DNA of 64,000 nt from Syntrophobacter fumaroxidans MPOB (GTDB taxonomy: Bacteria; Desulfobacterota; Syntrophobacteria; Syntrophobacterales; Syntrophobacteraceae): NCBI RefSeq assembly GCF_000014965.1, contig NC_008554.1, positions 3,274,001 through 3,338,000 on the forward strand, written 5' to 3'. Below the pieces are notes generated by a model that searched no databases, was not told the DNA's origin, and saw only the letters and a list, made by a program, of their open reading frames with translations. Of this stretch, positions 34,310 to 43,632 are shown one piece after another. Made by a program: the position numbers and the translations under genes. Within the stretch, counting starts at the first letter, position 1; each line of letters starts with the position of its first letter.

Positions 34310-36697
34310 ATGAGAAAACCGGGTCCTTCAAAACGAGCACCCAAACGCAAAACGTTTCGGTGGTTTGTTCTTGCCGTTGCTTCCGTGCTTTTTTGCCTGG
34401 TTCTGATTGTCGGGGTCGGATTGTTCGCATTTTACATCCAGTTGGACCGTTCGCTTCCCAGTACCCAGTCTCTCAAGAACTATCACCCGCCCCTGGTTTC
34501 CAGTGTGTACTCCGCCGACGGTGAGCTTATCGGAGAGTTCTTCATCGAGCGACGCTACCTCATACCCCTGAAGGATGTTCCGGCCATGATGATCAAAGCC
34601 TTCCTGGCGGCTGAGGACGTCAGGTTCTACGAACACGGCGGGGTGGACTTCTTCGGGATCCTCCGGGCCTCGTTCAAGAACCTCCAGGCCGGAGAAATCG
34701 TGCAGGGCGGGAGCACCATCACCCAGCAGGTGGTTAAATCGCTTCTCCTGACCCCGGAAAAGACCTTGGCCAGGAAGATGAAGGAAGCGCTGCTTGCCTA
34801 CCGGATCGATCACACCCTGAGCAAGGATGAAATTCTATACCTCTATCTCAATCAAATCTATTTCGGCTCGGGCGCCTACGGAGTGGAGGCGGCCGCGCGG
34901 ACCTATTTCAACAAGCACGTGCAGGATCTGACTCTGCCCGAAGCCGCGCTGCTTGCCGGCCTGCCCAAAGCTCCGAGCCGCTTTTCGCCTTTTCAGCACC
35001 CTGCAGTCGCCAGGGAACGCCAGGGCTACGTGCTGCAGCGCATGGCGGAGGTGGGATTCATTACGCCCGAGGAAGCTCAGAAGGCCATGGCAAAACCCCT
35101 CCAATTGGCAAAGCCAAAGCACTGGACGCTGAAGGAGCTCGATTCCTTCACCGAGGAGGTCCGCAGGCAGGTGGAGGCCCGCTACGGCCGTGATATGCTC
35201 TACAAGGAAGGCCTGACCATCCACACGACGCTCGATTCAAAAGGGCAGAAGATTGCCCGGAAAGCTCTGGATCAGGGACTTCGCGAGCTCGACAAACGCC
35301 ACAAGAGCTACCGCGGCGTCCACGCCAACGTTCCCCGGGAGGACTGGCCGGGCGCTCTGAGGGTTCTCGCGCAGAGCAATGGCGAACTGACCCAGGGGAA
35401 AGTGGTTGCGGCCATAGTGAGGAGTTTCGACGAGAGAAGCCGGGCCTGCCAGATCATGTTCGGCAAGGGCGAGGGAAAACTGCCCGCCTCCGGATATGAA
35501 TGGACGAGAGTGTCCGCCAAGCGCGCCTCAAAGATGTTTCGCGCCGGGGACATCATCCGGGTGCGGCTCGACAAGCCCCTGGAGGACGGCTCCTGGATGA
35601 CCGTTCTCGAACAGGATCCCGGCATGGAAGGGGCTTTGATGGCCATAGCGCCCGACACCGGCCGGGTGCTGGTCATGGTCGGGGGGCGGAACTTCGAGAA
35701 AAGCCAGTTCAATCGCTGCACCCAGGCGATCCGTCAGCCCGGATCATCCTTCAAGCCCATCATTTATGCCGCGGCACTCGACAAAGGCTATACGGAGGCC
35801 TCCATCCTCGTCGATTCGCCGCTCGTTCTCGACGACCACAGCCTGAGGGGACCCTGGATACCGTCGAACTACGACCGGAAATTCTGGGGGCCCATTTCGC
35901 TGAGGAAGGCTCTGGTGAATTCGAGGAACGTGGTTACGGTAAAGCTGCTCGACGCCATCGGGGTGCACTATGCCATCGACTATGCAAGGAAACTCGGCAT
36001 TTCCGCACCCCTGACTCCAACCCTCGCACTCGCGCTGGGAGCCTCCGGGCTGACTCTTTCCGAGCTGCTCACCGCCTATTCGCCTTTTGCCGCCCAGGGG
36101 GAACGCGTGGAACCCTACCTCGTCGAGAAGATCTACGACCGGCACGGCGGACTGGTCGAAGAACACCAGGTCAACCGGCAACAGGTCATTTCACCCCAGA
36201 CGGCCTACTTGATGACCAATCTGCTGGAAGGGGTGGTCCTGGAGGGCACGGGAACGAAGGCGAAGGAAATCGGCAGACCTGCCGCGGGAAAAACCGGCAC
36301 CACCAATGAAATGAAGGACGCCTGGTTTATCGGTTTTACACCCACCGTGCTCGCCGGAGTGTGGGTGGGATACGACGATCACAACATCTCGCTGGGAAAA
36401 GGTGAAACGGGGGGCCGGGCCGCGTGCCCGATCTGGGTGTACTTTATGAAAGAGTACATGATGAATCAGCCCATCGACACCTTCGCCATTCCTGAAGGCA
36501 TTGTATTTGCCAAGATGAATTCCTACACGGGCGCGATTTCGAAATCCGACGAACCTGGAGGGACATACGCCGCATTCGCGGGCAGTCTGCCGACCGGGCG
36601 AAGCGGTCCCGATTCCGAGCTTTCGGAGGATCTCGTCACGGGCTCCGGGTCATACACTTCTTCATCGGAATCCTTTTTCAAGTCCGACCTCTTCTAG
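34310..36697 (+). CDS. mrcA: Bifunctional penicillin-binding protein 1A
   Basis: This 795-residue class A PBP polymerises and cross-links peptidoglycan. A basic N-terminus and one membrane anchor (residues 18-42) precede the GT51 glycosyltransferase (about 60-235; E102 in AFLAAEDVRFYEHGGVDFFG, then GGSTITQQVVKSLLL and LYLNQIYFGSGAYGVEAAAR). An OB-like insert (about 320-430) is followed by the transpeptidase with SSFK (479-482), SRN in ALVNSRNVVTVK and KTGTTNEMKDAWFIG. The Ser/Thr/Asp-rich tail is disordered. Length and order fit PBP1A of Gram-negative bacteria. A GAGGTGAG site precedes the ATG. Transcribed alone on this strand, with the dinG-like gene 328 bases later. Confidence 0.95.
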   Translation: MRKPGPSKRAPKRKTFRWFVLAVASVLFCLVLIVGVGLFAFYIQLDRSLPSTQSLKNYHPPLVSSVYSADGELIGEFFIERRYLIPLKDVPAMMIKAFLAAEDVRFYEHGGVDFFGILRASFKNLQAGEIVQGGSTITQQVVKSLLLTPEKTLARKMKEALLAYRIDHTLSKDEILYLYLNQIYFGSGAYGVEAAARTYFNKHVQDLTLPEAALLAGLPKAPSRFSPFQHPAVARERQGYVLQRMAEVGFITPEEAQKAMAKPLQLAKPKHWTLKELDSFTEEVRRQVEARYGRDMLYKEGLTIHTTLDSKGQKIARKALDQGLRELDKRHKSYRGVHANVPREDWPGALRVLAQSNGELTQGKVVAAIVRSFDERSRACQIMFGKGEGKLPASGYEWTRVSAKRASKMFRAGDIIRVRLDKPLEDGSWMTVLEQDPGMEGALMAIAPDTGRVLVMVGGRNFEKSQFNRCTQAIRQPGSSFKPIIYAAALDKGYTEASILVDSPLVLDDHSLRGPWIPSNYDRKFWGPISLRKALVNSRNVVTVKLLDAIGVHYAIDYARKLGISAPLTPTLALALGASGLTLSELLTAYSPFAAQGERVEPYLVEKIYDRHGGLVEEHQVNRQQVISPQTAYLMTNLLEGVVLEGTGTKAKEIGRPAAGKTGTTNEMKDAWFIGFTPTVLAGVWVGYDDHNISLGKGETGGRAACPIWVYFMKEYMMNQPIDTFAIPEGIVFAKMNSYTGAISKSDEPGGTYAAFAGSLPTGRSGPDSELSEDLVTGSGSYTSSSESFFKSDLF

Positions 36698-37025
36698 TGA
36701 ACCGCCATCAGCAGGAGGCCCGCAACGAATCATGAAACATGCCGATGTCCTTCACCCGCAGCCGGACGTCCGGGTCCGTCAAAGCCTCCCGGACCCCGGC
36801 CCGCGGCGGCCTGGCGGTGACACTCTCAATCAGGCGCCGGCATGCTCCCGAGCGAAGACCGCGAACGCGACGGTGAGAACCGCCGCCTACGGCTCTTCGT
36901 TGGAACCGGCTTCCCTGTTTGTCGCGGCCGGGGATTATCCCCGGCTTCGGCTTTCGCGCACTGTCGGGGCGGTGATTCACGGATGAAGGCGCCATCCGGT
37001 CCGATCCCCGGGAAAACCAGGAATC
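36698..37025. other. 328-base spacer between PBP1A and the DinG-type helicase gene
   Basis: No coding region or clear terminator. It holds the 19-bp palindrome at 36928-36946, 80 bases upstream of the helicase start, and a second GC-rich repeat region before it. Confidence 0.4.
36928..36946. promoter_or_regulatory. 19-bp near-perfect palindrome upstream of the helicase gene
   Basis: GCCGGGGAT (36928-36936), one central T, ATCCCCGGC (36938-36946). With a one-base centre it cannot be a normal RNA hairpin and suits a dimeric DNA-binding protein better. It does not match known LexA boxes. Confidence 0.4.
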
Positions 37026-38966
37026 ATGCGACGTTATTTTGGTCCTGACGGCCTTCTGGCCGAGAATGTCACGCACTTCGAATTTCGCCCTTCCCAGCTG
37101 GAAATGGCAGAGGCGGTTCTCGAGGCGCTGGGTGCCCGTTCGCCGCTTGTGGTCGAAGCGGGAACGGGCACGGGGAAGACCTGGGCCTACCTGGTTCCCG
37201 CCATCCTCAGCGGAAAGCGCACAGTGGTTTCCACCGGTACGAAGACCCTCCAGGACCAAATCCTGGACCAGGACATACCGTTCCTGAAACGCACGGTGTA
37301 TCCCAAGCTTCGAGCCGTCTGCCTGAAGGGCCGCGGGAATTATCTGTGCCATCGGCGTTTCAAGGATTTCTCCTATCAACCCACACTCTGGAACAAGGAC
37401 GAAGCCAAGCTCTGGAGCCGATTTCAGAAGTGGGCCACAAGGACCCGTACCGGGGATCGGGCGGAGATTTCCTGGCTCCCGGACCAGTTTCACACCTGGA
37501 ATGAAGTCTGCTCCGCCGGCGAACACTGCCTCGGCCAACAGTGCTCCGATGTGCAGCGGTGCTTTGTGACGCGGCTGCGCGCCGAAGCCGCACAGGCGCA
37601 CCTGGTTGTCGTCAACCATCACCTTTTCTTCGCTGACCTCGCCTTGAGAGACAAGGCGGACACGGGGGTCCTTCCGGAGTACGACGCGGTCATATTCGAC
37701 GAGGCCCACCAGCTCGAAGACGTCATGGGACAGTATTTCGGGATCCAGTTCAACAGTTACGGACTTATGGAACTGACCCGCGTCCTGCAGCGCGAATTCA
37801 AGAAGGAAACCGGGGCGTCACACCGCTTCCACGATGCGCGGAGAATCGTCCAGCAGCTGGAGGTGCTGAATCGCCTTCTGCATCGTCACCTGTTCGAAGT
37901 CCGCGGGTCCCAGGGACGGTTTCCGCTCGACATGAGCAGAATGGGCAAGAACTTCGTGCAATCCTGCAATCAGCTCATCCATGCGCTCGATGAGCTGGCA
38001 CCCATGATCGCGCCGGCCGAAGACCTTCCCCTGTCCTTCGAAGCCTACCATCGGAGGGCTTCCGACCTGTCCGGGGCCGTACGAATGCTCCTCGCGCAGG
38101 AAGACGAATCCCTGGTTTACTGGTACGAAGTCGGCCAAAATGCTCTGTTCCTGAATGCGACCCCCATCGAGGTGTGTTCCATCTTCCGCCGGCGGGTGCT
38201 CACACCCAACCGCCCCGTGATCCTTACCTCGGCAACCCTGTCCGTTGCCGGTTCGTTCGATTTTGTGCGTCAGTCCCTGGGAATCGCGCCGGACAGCAAA
38301 TCGATCCGGCTGCCTTCTCCCTTCGCCTACGCCGAGCAGACCATGCTCTATATCCCGCGACGGTTTCCGGCCCCCAATGAACACGACTTCTGCCGCCAAA
38401 TCGCGGAGCAGTCCGTGGAAATCCTGCTCAAGACCCGGGGCAGGGCGCTTTTCCTTTTCACGAGCTACCGAAACATGAACGAAGTCCATCAGCTGTTGCG
38501 TGACCGTCTCCCGTACCCGATCCTGGTGCAGGGGCAAAAACCGAAGCGCGCTCTGCTGGCTGAATTCAAGGAGAGCATCGGTTCCGTGCTGTTCGCGACC
38601 AGCTCGTTCCGGCAGGGAATCGATGTTCCGGGGGAAGCTCTCAGCTGCCTGCTCATCGACAAGCTCCCCTTCGAAGTCCCCGACGACCCTCTTGCCGCTG
38701 CCCGTATGGATTTCATCACCCGACAGGGAAAAAGCTCGTTTTTCGGCTACCAGGTGCCTCGCGCGGTCATTCAACTCAAGCAAGGCGTCGGTCGCCTGAT
38801 TCGCTCATCCAGCGACCGCGGCCTCATCGTCATTTTCGATGTCCGTCTCCTGCAGAAAAACTACGGTCAAATATTCCTGAAGAGCCTTCCCCCCTGCCGG
38901 CTCGTTCACCAACTGGACGCCATCGACGAGTTCCAATGGGGTCCATCCGGCATTTCCTCTTCGTGA
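37026..38966 (+). CDS. dinG: DinG/XPD-family ATP-dependent DNA helicase
   Basis: The 646-residue superfamily-2 helicase unwinds DNA 5'-3'; DinG acts on R-loops and stalled forks. Motif I is VVEAGTGTGKTWAYLVPAIL (K51), motif Ia TVVSTGTKTLQDQ, motif II IFDEAHQLEDV. Four cysteines for a 4Fe-4S cluster are visible between I and II (GRGNYLC, then VCSAGEHCLGQQC and CF), as in DinG/XPD. Motifs V/VI appear as FRQGIDVPGE and QLKQGVGRLIRSSSDRG. Length is usual for the YoaA/DinG group, and it could equally be a YoaA-type protein. Fe-S supply would come from NifS/NifU, encoded 6 kb away. The ATG at 37026 is preceded by an ACCAGGAATC stretch, a weak ribosome-binding site. Confidence 0.9.
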   Translation: MRRYFGPDGLLAENVTHFEFRPSQLEMAEAVLEALGARSPLVVEAGTGTGKTWAYLVPAILSGKRTVVSTGTKTLQDQILDQDIPFLKRTVYPKLRAVCLKGRGNYLCHRRFKDFSYQPTLWNKDEAKLWSRFQKWATRTRTGDRAEISWLPDQFHTWNEVCSAGEHCLGQQCSDVQRCFVTRLRAEAAQAHLVVVNHHLFFADLALRDKADTGVLPEYDAVIFDEAHQLEDVMGQYFGIQFNSYGLMELTRVLQREFKKETGASHRFHDARRIVQQLEVLNRLLHRHLFEVRGSQGRFPLDMSRMGKNFVQSCNQLIHALDELAPMIAPAEDLPLSFEAYHRRASDLSGAVRMLLAQEDESLVYWYEVGQNALFLNATPIEVCSIFRRRVLTPNRPVILTSATLSVAGSFDFVRQSLGIAPDSKSIRLPSPFAYAEQTMLYIPRRFPAPNEHDFCRQIAEQSVEILLKTRGRALFLFTSYRNMNEVHQLLRDRLPYPILVQGQKPKRALLAEFKESIGSVLFATSSFRQGIDVPGEALSCLLIDKLPFEVPDDPLAAARMDFITRQGKSSFFGYQVPRAVIQLKQGVGRLIRSSSDRGLIVIFDVRLLQKNYGQIFLKSLPPCRLVHQLDAIDEFQWGPSGISSS

Positions 38967-39232
38967 GGAAGCGCAGCCGTCCACCACGCGCGGGCCTGCA
39001 TCCGGGTGCTTCCCGGATTCCGGCTTTCCGGAAAGGGACGATACCGGCTCCCACGTTGGATCGAGGTTTCCCCGCCCATGGCGATGCTTGAGAATGAATC
39101 CCACGATCTTCAATCCTCGTGGCGAGCTTCCGATCCGCGGCGGGTCGGGGGACATTTCCGGATGAATGCGTTGCAGCTTGGGTGAAACTGGTTTACAACC
39201 AATTACAGGCTATGGAAAACATGGATCAAGAC

Positions 39233-39238
39233 AGGAGG
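39233..39238 (+). promoter_or_regulatory. Perfect Shine-Dalgarno deciding a GTG start
   Basis: AGGAGG at 39233-39238, six bases before GTG 39245. It overrules the two in-frame ATGs upstream. Confidence 0.8.
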
Positions 39239-39244
39239 AAAGTT

Positions 39245-40201
39245 GTGGCACGGAAGATTCTCTTGGCGGTAGACGGAACGGAGAAGGGACTGGAATCGGT
39301 TTCGGTCCTCGGACGCCTCTTGAAAGACCAGCCGGACCTCGAACTGGTGCTTTTTCATTGCGTGCAGCAGTTGTCCAGCCTGCTTCCGAGCGATCTGTGC
39401 GTGGACCTCGAAGACCGGTGCAAGATTTCCTTCAAGGACCAGGAAAGGATCGGCAACGCGGTACTGAGCGAATCCGTCAAACGGCTCGTTCAAGCAGGAT
39501 TCCCCGAGGACAGGATCGTGCCGAAGCTGAAAATGAACAGCATGGACCCCGCGCAGGACATCATCGCCGAAGCCGACAGCCGCAAGATCAGGACCATCGC
39601 GCTGGGACGGCGCGGTCGCAGCCAGGTCGAAGCCCTTCTGCTGGGCAGTGTGTCCGGGAAGGTGGCGCAGTACGCCCAGCACAAGACGGTCTGGATCGTC
39701 GATGCGCCGGTCAACGAGACCGGGAAGGTCCTCATCGCCATGGAAGACGCTCCGGAGAGTCGCGAGCTCACCGCTTACGCGGCGGAATTCGTCGCCCCGT
39801 CCAGGCGCATGCGGTTCACTTTCCTGCATCTCATGCCGCCGGTCCCCCCCACGTTCTGGGACAACGGCCACATCCTCGGCTCCGCCGAGCGAAAAGACCG
39901 GCAGTCGCGAATCGAAAAGTGGCGCTCCGAATGGATGGACCGGGTAAGCAAGTTCATGTCCGACGGGAAGGAACTGCTGCAGCGGCAGGGAACGCCCGGG
40001 ACGAACCTCGACACCCTGGTCCTCCCGACGAAGCTGGGAATCGCGCGGGACCTGCTCAACGAGATCGCCGAACACCAGTTTCAGATGGTGATCATGGGCA
40101 AGAAGAGCTTTCATGAACGAAAGCCGTTCCTCATGGGGAGCCACGCGAGCAAGGTCATGCAAAACGTCAAGTGCGTGGTGCTTTGCCTGGTGGACTATTA
40201 G
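39245..40201 (+). CDS. Tandem universal stress protein (two Usp domains)
   Basis: This 318-residue protein consists of two UspA domains. The first (about 1-150) has KILLAVDGTEKGLESV and ends TIALGRRGRSQVEALLLGSV, followed by KTVWIVDAP, close to the ATP-binding G-2x-G-9x-G(S/T) motif. The second (about 155-318) starts VLIAMEDAPESRELTAYAAE and ends MVIMGKKSFHERKPFLMGSH, with partial motif. The start is GTG at 39245: a perfect AGGAGG (39233-39238) lies six bases upstream, whereas ATGs at 39212 and 39221 have none. Such proteins bind ATP and help survival under energy stress. The CBS pair downstream is on the other strand. Confidence 0.88.
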   Translation: MARKILLAVDGTEKGLESVSVLGRLLKDQPDLELVLFHCVQQLSSLLPSDLCVDLEDRCKISFKDQERIGNAVLSESVKRLVQAGFPEDRIVPKLKMNSMDPAQDIIAEADSRKIRTIALGRRGRSQVEALLLGSVSGKVAQYAQHKTVWIVDAPVNETGKVLIAMEDAPESRELTAYAAEFVAPSRRMRFTFLHLMPPVPPTFWDNGHILGSAERKDRQSRIEKWRSEWMDRVSKFMSDGKELLQRQGTPGTNLDTLVLPTKLGIARDLLNEIAEHQFQMVIMGKKSFHERKPFLMGSHASKVMQNVKCVVLCLVDY

Positions 40202-40356
40202 GAGCCGTTTGCATTCCGAGGGGGCCGTGCAGCCCTGGAGAAGACAGGGCGCCCCTCTCGGGCGGAACGAGGCGTTCGGGCAATTTTAACGGGCTCGGTT
40301 TGCCCGCCGGCGCCCGGCAAAATCCACGATGAGCCGGGGACGCCCCCATCGTCCCG

Positions 40357-40806
40357 TCAGGGATTTGCCGTGTGCAGCCGAAGCACGTGTTCGAACTGGC
40401 CGGACGGTATGTGCGCCATGTACCGAACGATATCGTAGCTCGACAGGAGTCCGATCGGACGCTTTGGCCCGGCATGAGGATCGACGATGATCAGGTGCTC
40501 TATCCTCCGCTTTTTCATAAGCTCGATGGAACGCTCGATGGGCCATTGAGGGTCCACGTGAATCTTGTAAGGCTGCATGACCGATTCCGCACTGATGCCT
40601 TCCAGGTCCTCTCCGAAGGAGCGAATGATCTCCAGCAGGGAAATGAGGCCCCAGACCTCGCCGCTCTCGTGCATCACCACCACGGAACGAAGACCGTTTT
40701 CTTTCATGATCCCGGCCACTTCCTTAAGGTTGTCCTCGGGACGGCAGAAGACCACGCCTTTGTGCATCAGGTCGCAGACTCGCGTTGTACCTTCCATTTC
40801 CAGCAA
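40357..40806 (-). CDS. Two-CBS-domain protein
   Basis: This 149-residue Bateman module has TRVCDLMHKGVVFCRPEDNL with GLISLLEIIRSFGED, then AESVMQPYKIHVDPQWPIER with GLLSSYDIVRYMAHIP. It probably binds an adenine nucleotide. It follows a similar gene by seven bases on the same strand (40814-41200), making a tandem duplicate pair of different sequence. A second CBS pair exists at 16671-18091. No effector domain is attached. Confidence 0.88.
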   Translation of the reverse strand: MLEMEGTTRVCDLMHKGVVFCRPEDNLKEVAGIMKENGLRSVVVMHESGEVWGLISLLEIIRSFGEDLEGISAESVMQPYKIHVDPQWPIERSIELMKKRRIEHLIIVDPHAGPKRPIGLLSSYDIVRYMAHIPSGQFEHVLRLHTANP

Positions 40807-40813
40807 TCCCTCT

Positions 40814-41200
40814 CTATTCCGTTGCCATCCTGGCGACTATGTCTTCGGCATGGAGCAGGCCCAGGATCGTCTTGCTCCCGGGGTGATCCGAAACCACGAT
40901 GAGATGTTCGATTTTTCGCCTGCACATCAGGTTGATGGCTTCCTTGAGCGGTGACCTGGGTGTGATGGTGACGGTATAGTGGAGAAGGATGTCCCCGGCT
41001 TTCGTCCGGTCCAAGTCCATCCCGAATCCTCTCAGTATGCTCCTGGCGGAGATGACGCCCAGCACCTCGTGGTCCTCGTTGACCACCACGCAATAGTAGA
41101 TCCGGTTGACGACCATGATCTGGGCCACTTCCCGGACGCTCATATTCTCAGTACACGTTACGGCGCCTCTTCGCATCAGGCTCATAACACGCGCTTCCAT
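40814..41200 (-). CDS. Two-CBS-domain protein
   Basis: The 128-residue protein is almost nothing but one CBS pair: RVMSLMRRGAVTCTENMSVR with GVISARSILRGFGMDLDRT, then AGDILLHYTVTITPRSPLKE with GLLHAEDIVARMATE. I use ATG 41200 because GGGAGG precedes it by five bases; the frame upstream to 41425 has no similarity. First gene of the pair with 40357-40806. Likely an adenylate-sensing regulatory subunit of an unknown partner. Confidence 0.88.
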   Translation of the reverse strand: MEARVMSLMRRGAVTCTENMSVREVAQIMVVNRIYYCVVVNEDHEVLGVISARSILRGFGMDLDRTKAGDILLHYTVTITPRSPLKEAINLMCRRKIEHLIVVSDHPGSKTILGLLHAEDIVARMATE

Positions 41201-41552
41201 GGGTCCTCCCGAACGGCCAACCAACTTCGAGTAGTGATGATTATTAGGTACACTCAGGGCGAAAAAAGGCAAGGGGTTTCTTGTGCGCCGACGGCATGAT
41301 TCCCAGCGGAACGCAACGAGGGCGGCACGGGCCCCGGAGGGCTCGCCGGCGGCGAGCAGGGGCATGCCGTCATCCTCGGAGAGGCTTTCTTCCCGATCGT
41401 TACCCCGCATGGAAGTGTGAGCCATTCCAGGTGCGGATCGATTCCCGGCGAAAGGACGGATGCCACCTCATCGTTCATCTCCGGGGACGCATCCACTTCG
41501 GCAGGCAACGTTCCGCCCCGCAATCCCAAGGAACGCCTGCGCCCGTCGCCTT
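41201..41552. other. 352-base region between cysK and the CBS pair
   Basis: Both neighbours are read on the minus strand. The AT-richer bases at 41225-41265 probably hold the CBS promoter. No gene, clear terminator or repeat is seen. Confidence 0.4.
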
Positions 41553-42479
41553 CTACACCTGGAACAGTTCCGTGCTCAGGTAGCGCTCCCCGGTGCTCGG
41601 CAGAATGGCGACAATGCATTTCCCCTTGTTTTCGGGACGCCTGGCCACTTCGAGAGCGGCCCAGACAGCGGCGCCCGAGGAGATGCCGCACAGGATTCCC
41701 TCATGCTTCGCCAGTGTCCGCGCCGTCTCCATGGCATCGTCGTTGCTCACCATGACGATTTCGTCAATGATCTTCACATTCAAGACCTCCGGGACAAACC
41801 CCGCCCCGATTCCCTGAATCTTGTGCGGCCCCGGTTTTCCTCCCGACAAAACGGGAGATGCCGTCGGCTCGACCGCCACGGCCTTGAATGAACGCTTTTT
41901 TCCCTTGATGGCCTCCGCCACGCCGGTGATGGTTCCCCCGGTCCCCACTCCTGCAACGAGAATGTCCACCCTTCCGCCGGTGTCCTTCCATATTTCCTCG
42001 GCGGTCGTCAGGCGGTGAATTTCCGGATTGGCCGGGTTGGCAAACTGGTCCGGCATGTAGGCGTAGGGAGTGTTTTCGAGTATTTCCCTGGCCTTCCGGA
42101 TAGCACCCGGCATTCCTTCCGCGCCCGGAGTGAGAACGAGCTCGGCACCGAGGTGCTTGAGGAGCTTGGTTCTCTCGACACTCATCGTTTCGGGCATGGT
42201 CAAGGCCAACCGGTATTTTTTCGCGGCACAGATGAAAGCGAGGGCGATACCCGTGTTCCCGCTTGTGGGCTCCACGATCAGGGACTTGCTCGAAATCAGC
42301 CCCCTGGCTTCAGCCGCCTCGATCATGGCCAGCCCGATCCGGTCCTTCACACTCCCCAGGGGGTTCTTGAATTCCAGCTTGGCAAGCACTTCGGCGTGCA
42401 TTCCCCGCGTCATCCAATTCAATCGAACGACGGGCGTGGAGCCGATCGTCGCGCCTATGTTTACAAAGATCCGGTCCAT
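41553..42479 (-). CDS. cysK: Cysteine synthase (O-acetylserine sulfhydrylase)
   Basis: The 308-residue PLP enzyme makes cysteine from O-acetylserine and sulfide. PLP lysine K45 lies in [31 protein letters not shown] is the substrate loop, and [19 protein letters not shown] binds the PLP phosphate. The C-terminus (STELFQV) ends in a hydrophobic residue, while CysE tails ending in Ile normally dock into CysK. I start at ATG 42479, after GGGAGG. cysE lies just upstream (23 bases between), so the two steps from serine to cysteine are in one operon. Confidence 0.94.
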   Translation of the reverse strand: MDRIFVNIGATIGSTPVVRLNWMTRGMHAEVLAKLEFKNPLGSVKDRIGLAMIEAAEARGLISSKSLIVEPTSGNTGIALAFICAAKKYRLALTMPETMSVERTKLLKHLGAELVLTPGAEGMPGAIRKAREILENTPYAYMPDQFANPANPEIHRLTTAEEIWKDTGGRVDILVAGVGTGGTITGVAEAIKGKKRSFKAVAVEPTASPVLSGGKPGPHKIQGIGAGFVPEVLNVKIIDEIVMVSNDDAMETARTLAKHEGILCGISSGAAVWAALEVARRPENKGKCIVAILPSTGERYLSTELFQV

Positions 42480-42502
42480 TGTTCCCTCCCAGCGTCCGGA
42501 GA

Positions 42503-43459
42503 TCAGCGCGTACCGCCGATGTAGATAAGATCGGGTTTCTTCAGGTACACCCTGGTGTCGGGAGGGACGGACTCCGTCAGCCACACGTTGCCGCCGATGA
42601 CGGAGCGCGCCCCGATGACGGTCTCTCCCCCGAGTATGGTGGCGCCGGAGTAAATGATCACGTCATCTTCGATGGTGGGATGGCGTTTCCTGGTGCGCAG
42701 CCGCTCCACCTCATTTCGCGGGAGCGAGAGCGCCCCCAGGGTCACACCCTGGTAGACCCGCACCCGGTCGCCGATCTCTGTGGTCTCACCCACCACCACT
42801 CCGGTCCCGTGGTCGATGAAAAAGCTCTCCCCGATGTGCGCGCTCGGGTGAATGTCGATTCCGGTGACGCTGTGAGCGTGTTCGCTCATGATCCTGGGGA
42901 TGAGCGGCACCGACTGCTCGAAGAACCGGTGGGCGATGCGGTATATGGTGACGGCCAGAAGCCCGGGGTAGCTGAAGATGATTTCATCATACCCTTTGGC
43001 CGCCGGATCACCCTCGAAAGCCGCACGTATGTCCGTGGCCAGGACCGCCCGCAGATTGGGCAGCTCGTGCATGAAAGAAATCGCGGCCTTCTGCCCCTGC
43101 TCCTCGCACTGAATGCAGGGCAGATTGTGACGCACGCAGTCGTGACGCATCGCCAGAGTGATCTGCTCCGACAGGAGCTCGAAAAGAGCCGTTGCTTCCT
43201 GGCCGAAGTAGTACCTCAGGTTGAAATCCTCGATGCGGGTCCGGATGAAATAACCGGGGTACAGCAGCCGGTTTATCCGGTGAATCAGGTCAATCACGGC
43301 CTCGCGCGACGGAATGGGTTCGGGACCGATGTGATCGAAACATGTACCCGCACCGCAAGAAGCCACGAGCTTTTCCACAACATCCGGAACTTCCTCCCGA
43401 AAGTGGCGACTCGTCTCGATTGCCGTTCTGCAACGTTCTGTCTGGGGCATATCATGCAT
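42503..43459 (-). CDS. cysE: Serine O-acetyltransferase
   Basis: The 318-residue enzyme acetylates serine with acetyl-CoA. A helical N-terminal region (1-170) precedes a left-handed beta-helix of hexapeptide repeats (about 180-290) with [49 protein letters not shown]. The catalytic Asp and His of CysE are in the [11 protein letters not shown]...IDHGTG part. It is longer than E. coli CysE (273) and resembles EpsC/SAT variants of anaerobes. The start at 43459 cannot be moved upstream because an in-frame stop lies just before it, and it has only a poor ribosome-binding site; a tiny upstream ORF (43452-43475) overlaps it. Confidence 0.92.
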   Translation of the reverse strand: MHDMPQTERCRTAIETSRHFREEVPDVVEKLVASCGAGTCFDHIGPEPIPSREAVIDLIHRINRLLYPGYFIRTRIEDFNLRYYFGQEATALFELLSEQITLAMRHDCVRHNLPCIQCEEQGQKAAISFMHELPNLRAVLATDIRAAFEGDPAAKGYDEIIFSYPGLLAVTIYRIAHRFFEQSVPLIPRIMSEHAHSVTGIDIHPSAHIGESFFIDHGTGVVVGETTEIGDRVRVYQGVTLGALSLPRNEVERLRTRKRHPTIEDDVIIYSGATILGGETVIGARSVIGGNVWLTESVPPDTRVYLKKPDLIYIGGTR

Positions 43460-43475
43460 AGCGTTTCCATTTCAT
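43452..43475 (-). CDS. Seven-codon upstream ORF overlapping the cysE start
   Basis: ATG at 43475 follows GGGAGGAC with about nine bases gap; the peptide is MKWKRYA, and its TGA (43454-43452) overlaps the first codons of cysE. The strong ribosome-binding site here and its absence before cysE suggest translational coupling. Whether ribosomes really use it is inference. Confidence 0.4.
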   Translation of the reverse strand: MKWKRYA

Positions 43476-43632
43476 GAATGGAGTCCTCCCCGAATCACTC
43501 ACGCCAGATTACCGTGAGGCATCGCGTCGACTCGCATTTTTCCACAAATATGACGAATCGGGGTCCGAGCCGGGCCGAACAAGGAGGCCCTCAGGCCTTT
43601 CTCCGTACCCCGCACCGGCTGCCGGTCCAGCG

